From: SZUA-36 sp963727635
Lineage (GTDB): Bacteria; Pseudomonadota; Gammaproteobacteria; Xanthomonadales; SZUA-36
DNA: 64,000 nucleotides
Direction of reading: 5' to 3'
Assembly: GCA_963727635.1 (NCBI GenBank)
Contig: CAVSHP010000002.1
Location: forward strand, 1-64,000
The translations under genes and the position numbers were made by a program. The first letter of the stretch is position 1, and each line of letters starts with the position of its first letter. Of this stretch, positions 55,465 to 62,774 are shown piece after piece. Under the pieces are notes generated by a model that made no database searches, was not told where the DNA came from, and saw nothing but the letters and a program-made list of their open reading frames with translations.

Positions 55465-55790
55465 TTATGGCCAGAATGTCTATGGCCAGAATGGTGGATT
55501 GTCTATAGCCGGATTGGCAGAATGTCTATAGCCAGAATGGCAAATTGTCTATAGCCAGAGTGGCGGATTGTCTATAGCCAGAATGGCAAATTGTCTATAG
55601 CCAGAATGGCAAATTGTCTATAGCCAGAATGGCGGATTGTCTATAGCCAGATTGGCAGAATGTCTATAGCCAGAATGGCGGATTGTCTATAGCCAGAATG
55701 GCGGATTGTCTATAGCCAGAATGGCGGATTGTCTATAGCCAGATTGGCAGATTGTCTATAGCCAGATTGGCAAATTGTCTATAGCCAGAG
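55465..55790. repeat. 23-bp tandem repeat array (13 full units plus partial ends)
   Basis: The unit TCTATAGCCAGAATGGCGGATTG repeats head to tail from 55479 to 55777, with a partial unit before and after. Variants at two places give CAGAATG, CAGATTG, CAAATTG and CGGATTG types. Each unit contains CTATAG (palindrome) and GCCAnnnTGGC (hairpin or inverted site). The unit length is not a multiple of three, so it does not encode a repeated peptide. The roughly 640-base gap 55283-55932 holds no other gene; only an AT-rich stretch surrounds the array. Confidence 0.93.
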
Positions 55791-55932
55791 TCTATGCGAT
55801 GTATAAAAAGCACTTAAAAACATGTAGATATGATTTCTATAGAGATGAGTTATGCAGATAGCAGGTTGCTTGATGTTGCGGTGCTTTATGCGCTATTAAT
55901 CTCACCCGGCAGTTAAGATTCTGGAGAAAATA

Positions 55933-56313
55933 ATGATTGGATACATCACCTTGGGTACAAAAAACCTTGAAAAAGCAGCGGCATTTTACGACGAGTTATT
56001 CGCAGAATTCGGGGCAGGTCGATTTATGCAGACAGAGCGGTTAGTCGCATGGGCCGTCGCACCTGACAAACCTGCATTTTCAGTGTGTCTGCCTTATGAC
56101 GGTAAAGAAGCGACCGTTGGCAATGGTGGCATGATTGCGTTGGCTGTGGATTCGGCCTCCAGGGTTGATATGGTTTACGCGAAGGCCCTGCAATTGGGCG
56201 CCACTGACGAAGGTCCTCCAGGTCCACGCATGGACGGTTTTTATGCTGCTTATTTTCGCGATCTCGATGGCAATAAACTCAATGTATTTTTTATGCAGAA
56301 CGCGAGCGCCTGA
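55933..56313 (+). CDS. VOC family protein (glyoxalase-like)
   Basis: The 126-residue product has a VOC fold: IGYITLGTKNLEKAAAFYDELFAEFG at the start and FYAAYFRDLDGNKLNVFFMQN at the end, in the position where a metal Glu normally sits. The start has GGAG six bases upstream. It is a single-module VOC of the glyoxalase/fosfomycin-like type, often of unknown substrate. It stands next to a deoxynucleoside kinase, convergent. Confidence 0.85.
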   Translation: MIGYITLGTKNLEKAAAFYDELFAEFGAGRFMQTERLVAWAVAPDKPAFSVCLPYDGKEATVGNGGMIALAVDSASRVDMVYAKALQLGATDEGPPGPRMDGFYAAYFRDLDGNKLNVFFMQNASA

Positions 56314-56315
56314 TC

Positions 56316-56978
56316 CTACTCAGGGCGTTGCAGCGTAGCGGGAAGCAAGGCCTCGACGCGTTCCATCACCTCGAGGCAGTCCACCATGTCGTTGATGTAG
56401 TCGAGTTTGTCTGTTTCCAGGATCAGCATTTCGCTGGATTGGTAGGAGGAGACCCACTGGTCATAAAGGTTTTGCAACCGTTTCAGATAGGTAAGGGGTA
56501 TGTCCTTCTCCATGGTCCGGCCGCGATTGCGAATACGTTTGCGCAGTGTTCTCATGGAACAGCGCAGATAAATCATCAGGTCGGGTGGACGGATTGACTC
56601 GAGTATGATCTGGTAGAAGTTCCAGTAGGTGTCCCAGTCACGGCCGGTGAACTTGCGCATATCATGCAGGGCCGTGGCAAATATTTCCGCATCTTCATAA
56701 ATTGTCCGGTCAAGTACCACGACACCGGACAATTGTTCCAACTGCCGGTGCATGCGGAACTTGTTACTCAAAAAATAAAGTTGCGAATGGAACGCCCAAC
56801 GATTCATGTCCCGGTAAAAATCAGGCAGGTAGGGATTCTCGTCATTGGGTTCGTAAAACGGCTCTATTCCGTAAGTCCTGGTCAGGAATTCCACCAGCGA
56901 AGACTTACCCGTGCCGATGTTGCCGGCAATAGCGATGGTTTTTCCCGCCAGGCGGATTTTCGGCGTCTTTGAACTCAT
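56316..56978 (-). CDS. Deoxynucleoside kinase
   Basis: The 220-residue product shows the P-loop IAIAGNIGTGKSSLVEFL, then FYEPNDENPYLPDFY, VVVLDRTIYEDAEIFA (DRxxxED), and YLRCSMRTLRKRIRNRGRTMEKDIPL of the LID region. These are typical of the deoxyadenosine/deoxycytidine kinase family. The enzyme phosphorylates deoxynucleosides for salvage. Start at 56978 is favoured because residues before it do not align. It is convergent with the VOC gene and divergent from the PLP decarboxylase. Confidence 0.92.
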   Translation of the reverse strand: MSSKTPKIRLAGKTIAIAGNIGTGKSSLVEFLTRTYGIEPFYEPNDENPYLPDFYRDMNRWAFHSQLYFLSNKFRMHRQLEQLSGVVVLDRTIYEDAEIFATALHDMRKFTGRDWDTYWNFYQIILESIRPPDLMIYLRCSMRTLRKRIRNRGRTMEKDIPLTYLKRLQNLYDQWVSSYQSSEMLILETDKLDYINDMVDCLEVMERVEALLPATLQRPE

Positions 56979-57188
56979 ATCAAGCGCGACCCAATCAGTT
57001 CCATGTCCATCTCCAGCGGGGTTCCGCATCCGGAATGACCTGACGCTGACGGCGGTACGCCATTTGCCGGTTTATCTTCCCCCAGTTCACTCATTTCGCA
57101 ACCCATCAAGACTCAAATCTGGAATAATGCACAGATGATATAGGGATGCCAAAACTAATGACAGAAACAATCCATTAACGATTGCAGA

Positions 57189-58632
57189 ATGCAAAACAAG
57201 ATTAAACAACTCCAATGTGCGTCCTCCGTGCTTGAACCGCCCGCAGGCCGTCGCGATGAATTGACGCAACAGGCCCTCGCCTATGCCGAGCGTTTTCTCG
57301 AGCGCTTGCCGGTGACGAAAACCTTTGAGCCTGACACGGGCCGAAGCCGGTTGCTTGAACAGGTCTTCAGCGAGGACGGGGGAGATTTTCCGGAGCTGTT
57401 GGAAACGCTTGAAACGGCGGTCAATCATGATGGTATCAACCCGGCCTCCGGTGGCCACATGGGCTATATACCTGGTGGTGGAATCTATCCCTCGGCCTGG
57501 GGGGATTTCCTTGCCGACATCACCAATTGTTATTCCGGTGTGTCTTTTGCATCCCCCGGTGGCGCGAAAATGGAGCGGCAACTGGTGCAGTGGATGGCTT
57601 CCCTGGTGGGTTATCCGGAAACCGCCGGAGGCGACCTGACTTCAGGTGGAAGCATGGCGAACCTGACCGCAATTATTGCTGCACGGGAAACCATGGGTAT
57701 GCGTGCGCGGGATGTGGACAACGGTTGTATCTACACCACTTCGGATTCACATCACTGTATTGACAAGGCCCTGCGCGCCGCGGGTTTGGCGGACTGTCAC
57801 AAGCGGTTGTGCCGATGGACGAACGTTACCGGATGGACGTGTCGGCGCTGCGACGAATGGTCATCGAGGATAAAAATGCGGGTTTGAGGCCATGGCTGGT
57901 GATTGCCTCGGCGGGACCACCGATACCGGTGCGGTTGACCCTGTTGCGGCCATCTCGCAGGTGGCTGAACAGCATGGATTATGGTTGCACGTCGATGCCG
58001 CCTACGGCGGGTTTTTCCTGTTGTGTGACGAGGGCAGGCAGGTGTTGACAGGTCTCGACAAGGCACATTCAGTTGTACTGGATCCGCACAAGGGACTATT
58101 TCTTCCCTATGGTTCGGGGGCGGTGCTGGTCAGGGACGAAGAGTGGCTGGCGCGCTCGCAGGCCTACCAGGCGGACTATATGCAGGACGCGAGAAAGACC
58201 TCCGGACATTATTCACCCGCAGACCTGTCACTGGAGTTGACCCGGCCGTTCAGGGGGTTGCGTTTCTGGCTGCCGTTAAAGCTGTTCGGGCTGGTGCCGT
58301 TTCGCGCCGCGCTGGCTGAAAAAATCTGGCTGGCGCGCTATTTTCACGAACAGCTGGAAGAAACTCCCGGATGGGAAACAGGTCCCTATCCGGAACTTTC
58401 GGTGGTGACATATCGTTTTATTCCTGGAAACGGTGACGCTGACGCGTTTAACCAACGGCTGGTGGATGCCGTCCAGGCGGATGGGATGGTTTTCATAAGT
58501 TCAACCCTGATCAATGGGCATTTCTTTTTGCGCCTGGCGGCGTTGCATTTCCGCACCCATCTGCCACAGGTTGATTACCTCCTGGCACTGTTGAAAAGAC
58601 TGGCGCTGGAATTCAACCGGGCGACCGAATAA
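57189..58632 (+). CDS. Group II PLP-dependent decarboxylase (aromatic amino-acid/glutamate type), two frameshifts
   Basis: The reading starts with a typical N-terminus (...HMGYIPGGGIYPSAWGDFLAD) and SFASPGGAKMERQLVQWMASLVGYP. The Ser-Gly-Gly PLP motif is DLTSGGSMANLTAI, followed by TTSDSHHCIDKALRAAGL. The frame breaks near 57795 and 57912. The third segment has HVDAAYGGFFLLCDEG and the PLP lysine in DPHKGLFLPYG. Together the protein has about 480 residues. It likely decarboxylates an aromatic amino acid (DOPA decarboxylase-like) or a related substrate. GDC-type specificity cannot be resolved. The breaks resemble single-base errors. Confidence 0.82.
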
Positions 58633-58734
58633 AACCCTGGGGCGGTGTCGCCCGGTTGCCCAACTTGAATCACACTCTATTTCGCTCAGAAAAAATTATT
58701 GGCTAACCACTGTTGTCCCACTTAATCCGGTGGG

Positions 58735-59045
58735 GAAGCTGGGGTGGGTGGTTATTACCAGGACACGCCCATGAACCCATCCCTGGGGGGCTCGATACTC
58801 GGCTTCCTGCCTCGTACGGTCCTGGTAATAACCACCCACCCCAGCTTCAGCTGACCGCCGTGCAAATCTTCCAGAAACCACTGACCGATGAATTACCACT
58901 AAGCCGAGGGGGTGTAGTGTCTTGTTTCAGGACCGTGCGAGACAGGAGTCGAGCCCGAATCCCCATGGATGGGTTAACGATGTGTCCTGAAAGAAGACAC
59001 TACACCCCCTCGGCGCCCATGCGGATATCGACACAATAGTTCAAT
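58735..59045. repeat. Bipartite palindromic repeat element, copy B
   Basis: The gap 58633-59248 has no gene. Hairpin 1 is a perfect 30-bp inverted repeat (58735-58764 with 58819-58848) around a 54-nt loop. Hairpin 2 is a 30-bp inverted repeat with one mismatch (58904-58933 with 58984-59013) around a 50-nt loop. The loop core CTCGATACTCGGCTTCCTGC is shared with copy A, and the two loops in this copy are partly complementary. Stem sequences differ between copies A and B while pairing is kept. No transposase is present. Confidence 0.85.
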
Positions 59046-59248
59046 TGTGGTCACCACCAGGCCAAATGGAATGGGGCCTTTACTTGAGTATTGGGATTTT
59101 CGATAAAGTGAGATAGCACTGCAGGCTGCCTGCTCAGTGCCAGGATTGCATCATCCAGAACCCCACCAAGTGCGCCACGTGTCGATAGACCGATAAGCAA
59201 GGCGTATTTTTGCTATATTTATCAGAAGATAAGAATAAGGTGCTAGCA

Positions 59249-60514
59249 ATGAATTTTCTTGATAATCCCAACGAGATTACCCGAGAGTCGCTGGTTCGAA
59301 TCCTGGATATCATGCATCGCCTGGCAGCACCTGAGGCGATGCCGGAGCTTTTACGTGAAATCATCGAGGTTGGCAAGGTCGCCATCGTTGCCGAAACCGG
59401 GGTGCTGTGGTTACTTGAAAAGAGTAGCGGACAACTGGTGATGGTCGTACCGTCAAGCGAGGGCCCCGAAAGGCTCGAGATAGGCCAGGGCTGGGCGGGC
59501 GAGTGCGCGAGGACACATGCCATCAGCAATATAAGCGAGTGCCGGGAGGACGCGCTTTTTCTTGAATATCCAACGCACATTCCCGATGGGGAGAGCCGCT
59601 CACTGTTAAATATACCGATTACCGGCTCAGATGAATCCATCCTCGGTGTAATGCAATGGCTCGGTGCAGAAACCGGGCAGTTCGATGAACACGACGAATG
59701 GGTGGGACCGGCATTGGCCGCCCAGGCGGCGGTGGCAATTCAGCACTCTTACATGACCGATGAGTTACTCGCCAATGCCATCCTGAGCCAGGAGGTAGCG
59801 GTGGCGCGGGATATTCAGATGAGCACCTTGCCTGATTGCATGCCCGATGTACCCGGTTATGATCTGCATGGGCATTTCCAGCCGACTGATCATACCGGAG
59901 GCGACCTGTATGACCTCGTGGTACTGAACGGCCGGCTTTTCATGCTGCTGGGTGATGCAACCGGCCACGGCTTCGGCCCGGCCTTGTCCGCGACCCAGAT
60001 GCAGGCCATGTTGCGGGTTTCATTCCGACTCGGCGCCAACCTCGACCAGGCCTATATGCACGTCAACAACCAACTGGCCGAGGATCTACCTGATGACCGG
60101 TTTATCACCGCTTTCATGGGTTTCCTGGATCCCGTAACACACCGTGTCAATTACCACTCGGGAGGGCAGGGGCCCATTCTGCATTTTCGCGCCGCCGATG
60201 AGGCTTGTGACTGGTACAAACCCACCAGCTTTCCCGTGGGCATCATGGAGATGAAAGACACGCAAGCGTCGGCGCATCTGCAACTGGAACCCGGCGATAT
60301 CCTGGCATTGATTTCGGATGGTATCTATGAATATGCGCGGCTTGATGGGGAAGAGTTCGGTGAAGCTCGCGTGGCGGAGGTTATGCGGGCCAATTTTCAT
60401 TGTTCGATGACCGAACTGAGTGCAAACCTCATAAAGGCTGTGACGGATTTTGGTGGAGATGCGCCTCAGGCGGATGATATCACACTGGTACTGGTGCGAC
60501 GGTTGCCGGAATAG
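59249..60514 (+). CDS. GAF-SpoIIE serine phosphatase, RsbU-like
   Basis: The 421-residue protein has an N-terminal GAF-type domain (about 20-170) and a C-terminal PP2C/SpoIIE domain. The metal-binding segments are visible: FQPTDHTGGDLYDL, FMLLGDATGHGFGPALSATQM, YHSGGQGPILHF, ALISDGIYEYA and PQADDITLVLVRR. Such proteins dephosphorylate an anti-sigma antagonist. It starts at ATG 59249, after a shorter in-frame extension from 59210 was rejected. It is the first gene of a set with RsbW-like and STAS genes immediately after. Confidence 0.9.
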   Translation: MNFLDNPNEITRESLVRILDIMHRLAAPEAMPELLREIIEVGKVAIVAETGVLWLLEKSSGQLVMVVPSSEGPERLEIGQGWAGECARTHAISNISECREDALFLEYPTHIPDGESRSLLNIPITGSDESILGVMQWLGAETGQFDEHDEWVGPALAAQAAVAIQHSYMTDELLANAILSQEVAVARDIQMSTLPDCMPDVPGYDLHGHFQPTDHTGGDLYDLVVLNGRLFMLLGDATGHGFGPALSATQMQAMLRVSFRLGANLDQAYMHVNNQLAEDLPDDRFITAFMGFLDPVTHRVNYHSGGQGPILHFRAADEACDWYKPTSFPVGIMEMKDTQASAHLQLEPGDILALISDGIYEYARLDGEEFGEARVAEVMRANFHCSMTELSANLIKAVTDFGGDAPQADDITLVLVRRLPE

Positions 60515-60533
60515 AAACAAGAGGACGGGGTTT

Positions 60534-60935
60534 ATGCAACGCAAATTTAAACGTGACTTTGATGAACTGAAGAATATCGTCAGAATGACAGAATCGGTTT
60601 TTGATGAAATGAGCTTTCCGGCAGGTCTGCGAAATGTCGTCGATCTCGCAACCGAAGAATTGTTTGTCAATATGGTGACCTACAACACGGAAACCGACGA
60701 GGAGATCCTCATCGAAATGGTACCGCATGCGCTCGGTCTCGAGGTCAGGTTAACGGATTATGATGTTGAGAGGTTTGACCCTACAGCGGTCGCGGCTGTC
60801 AATGTCGATGCACCATTGGAGGAGCGTACACCGGGTGGTCTGGGCTTGTACCTGGTGATGAAAATGGTCGATTCCATTCATTATGAATACCGGAACCGGC
60901 AAAGCAGGATCACGTTCATTGTGGACAGGAAATAA
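60534..60935 (+). CDS. RsbW-like anti-sigma/serine kinase (HATPase_c_2)
   Basis: The 133-residue protein shows the GHKL ATPase boxes: the N box in DLATEELFVNMVTY, the G1 box in RLTDYDVERFDP, and GGLGLYLVMKMVDSI for the G2 box, then a final beta strand FIVDRK. RsbW-type proteins bind a sigma factor or its antagonist and phosphorylate the STAS protein. It starts at 60534, 19 bases after the phosphatase gene, and ends just before the STAS gene, so the three are coupled. A sigma factor target is not proven; the ECF sigma lies 370 bases away. Confidence 0.92.
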   Translation: MQRKFKRDFDELKNIVRMTESVFDEMSFPAGLRNVVDLATEELFVNMVTYNTETDEEILIEMVPHALGLEVRLTDYDVERFDPTAVAAVNVDAPLEERTPGGLGLYLVMKMVDSIHYEYRNRQSRITFIVDRK

Positions 60936-60939
60936 TCCG

Positions 60940-61236
60940 ATGTTTGAAATTCAACTAGCAGAAGATGGAACCGTTGTTATGCAAGGACGGCTGGATGCTG
61001 CGCAGGCCGTCAAGGCCCAGACTTTTCTTGACAAGGTCGAAGGCCAGTGCGTGCTGGATCTTGAAAAACTGGAATATGTTTCCAGCGCGGGTCTGGGTGT
61101 CCTGTTGAAAACCCACAAGCGCCTGATGGGGGCGGGCAGCGGTATCAAACTGGTCAATGTCAGCCATCACATCCACGATATCTTCCGTTATTCAGGTTTC
61201 GATAAACTGTTTGAAATCGTGCCCGCCGATGATTAG
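60940..61236 (+). CDS. STAS-domain anti-anti-sigma factor, RsbV-like
   Basis: The 98-residue STAS protein has the phosphorylation site in LEYVSSAGLGVLLKTHKR (Ser of the D/V-S-S-A-G motif). It ends with FRYSGFDKLFEIVPADD, typical of SpoIIAA/RsbV. In the switch, RsbW phosphorylates it, and the RsbU-like phosphatase removes the phosphate, freeing it to bind RsbW. All three members are adjacent here, so a full switch is present. The gene is separated by about 70 bases from the ECF sigma gene. Confidence 0.93.
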   Translation: MFEIQLAEDGTVVMQGRLDAAQAVKAQTFLDKVEGQCVLDLEKLEYVSSAGLGVLLKTHKRLMGAGSGIKLVNVSHHIHDIFRYSGFDKLFEIVPADD

Positions 61237-61308
61237 CGACACGGTCTAGGTATCGAATGGAAATTATTTCTACATTCCCGCCAACTTTTTCCGTCAACGG
61301 AAGTAGTT

Positions 61309-61857
61309 ATGCATAAGGACAAGGATGCTGCCCTTGTAAAAGACTGTAAACGTGGTGACCGGCGGGCGATGGCCCAGTTGATCAACCAATACCAGCAGCC
61401 GGTTTTTAATGCAGCTTATCGAATACTGGGGAATTTGGATGACGCAGCGGATGCAACACAAACGGTTTTTCTCAAGGTGTTCGAGCACATCTCCGACTAC
61501 GATCAGAAATTCAAATTTTTCAGCTGGGTATACAGGATAGCCATCAATGAATCCCTCAACCAGGTCAAGAAGCGTCGTTCACAGGAGTCTTTGGATGATA
61601 GCCAGGTTTCACCGTGGCAGGGTCCTGCTGAAGAGCTGGACTCTAAAAGGCTTAGCAAACGGGTGCAGGACGCGCTGATGTTACTGGGTGACGACTATAG
61701 GACCGTGGTGATTTTAAAACACATTTCGGGTTGCAGCTATCAGCAGATCGGCGAAATTCTGCAATTGCCCGAAAAGACCGTGAAGTCACGTTTGTATTCC
61801 GCCCGACAGTTATTGAAAAAAGCACTCGAAAACGATCAATCCGTTTTTCAGGGGTAA
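61309..61857 (+). CDS. ECF-type RNA polymerase sigma factor
   Basis: The 182-residue product has sigma region 2 (DQPVFNAAYRILGNLDDAADATQTVFLKVFEHI in positions about 28-60, with FKFFSWVYRIAINESLNQVKKRR) and region 4 (LMLLGDDYRTVVILKHISGCSYQQIGEILQLPEKTVKSRLYSARQLLKK, in about 125-172). Both are typical of ECF sigma factors. The start ATG at 61309 is preceded by CGGAAG. It is followed eight bases later by its membrane anti-sigma gene. It probably directs transcription of a small regulon, perhaps including the repeat protein. Confidence 0.94.
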   Translation: MHKDKDAALVKDCKRGDRRAMAQLINQYQQPVFNAAYRILGNLDDAADATQTVFLKVFEHISDYDQKFKFFSWVYRIAINESLNQVKKRRSQESLDDSQVSPWQGPAEELDSKRLSKRVQDALMLLGDDYRTVVILKHISGCSYQQIGEILQLPEKTVKSRLYSARQLLKKALENDQSVFQG

Positions 61858-61865
61858 TAGCTAGT

Positions 61866-62672
61866 ATGAAAGATCAAAATCAAACTGAACCGACCCCTGT
61901 TGAACAACACATTCGGGATCTTCTCAATGCCAATATTGATGGTGAAATTAGCGCTGCCGAAAAGGATGAGCTTGAGCGTCTGCTTGCCGGTTCAGAAAGC
62001 GTGCGAAACCTGGATAAGGAACTAAGGACCATCACGGAACTTCTGAATGCATTGCCTGTGATTGAGCCTCCAAAATACCTGCAGGGAGCCATCGAGAGAC
62101 GGGTCAGGTTGCCGGCGGGCAATGGTCAACGTGAAAAGCCGGGTATCCTGGGGCCATGGCTGGACTCGCCACGGTTGCGGACCGGTCTGGCACTGGCAGC
62201 GGCAGTGGTGTTGAGCTTCAGTGTGTATGAAATGGGCTCCAGGCCGATCACGCCCGGGGACGCCGAGAAAATGTCCGGCACCATGGTGAAGAAAGGAACC
62301 CACAGTCTGCAGGGCAAAATTCTCGACAGTGTTCATGTTGACACCGCGCAGCTGAACGGCCTGGTCGAGTTACGCAAAAAGGATGATCTGTTTACCCTGG
62401 ACGTGAAGCTGAACTCCGAAGGTCCGGTGGAATTGGTCGTTGATTATGCCGGGCGCGGACTGGACTTTGACGGTGCGGCACCTATGCAAGACCCCAATGA
62501 CGCCGTTTCGGTCAGGGATGGCGCCATCCATCTTGCCAGTAGTGGGGACAAACAATTCACTGTGACATTTAGACGCATATCGGACCTTCAAACAAATGAT
62601 CCGATCGTGCTGAATTTCCTTGCCAGGGACCAGCTGGTCAAGCAGGCCGAATTGAATATTTCACGGTATTAA
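61866..62672 (+). CDS. Membrane anti-sigma factor
   Basis: The 268-residue product has an N-terminal anti-sigma domain without a zinc motif (HIRDLLNANIDGEISAAEKDELERLLAGSE), a membrane segment (RTGLALAAAVVLSFSVYEM, about 100-118) and a periplasmic C-terminal domain of about 150 residues rich in beta strands. The topology is like RseA and other anti-ECF factors: sigma bound in the cytoplasm, sensing outside. It is coupled to the ECF gene. The absence of the H-x3-C-x2-C signature means it is a zinc-less class. The periplasmic domain has no recognised fold. Confidence 0.85.
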   Translation: MKDQNQTEPTPVEQHIRDLLNANIDGEISAAEKDELERLLAGSESVRNLDKELRTITELLNALPVIEPPKYLQGAIERRVRLPAGNGQREKPGILGPWLDSPRLRTGLALAAAVVLSFSVYEMGSRPITPGDAEKMSGTMVKKGTHSLQGKILDSVHVDTAQLNGLVELRKKDDLFTLDVKLNSEGPVELVVDYAGRGLDFDGAAPMQDPNDAVSVRDGAIHLASSGDKQFTVTFRRISDLQTNDPIVLNFLARDQLVKQAELNISRY

Positions 62673-62774
62673 TCTATTTTTTAGTAAATACACCAACTTT
62701 TTCGGGACATGTTGGTAATGAGTATTAAGACCGGTTTTGGTCAGGGCGTTTTAAAATATAAGAGGATGAAGAAA

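Noticed and set aside
55465..55790. CRISPR array
   Set aside because: Repeats are directly adjacent with no unique spacers, and no cas gene is present.
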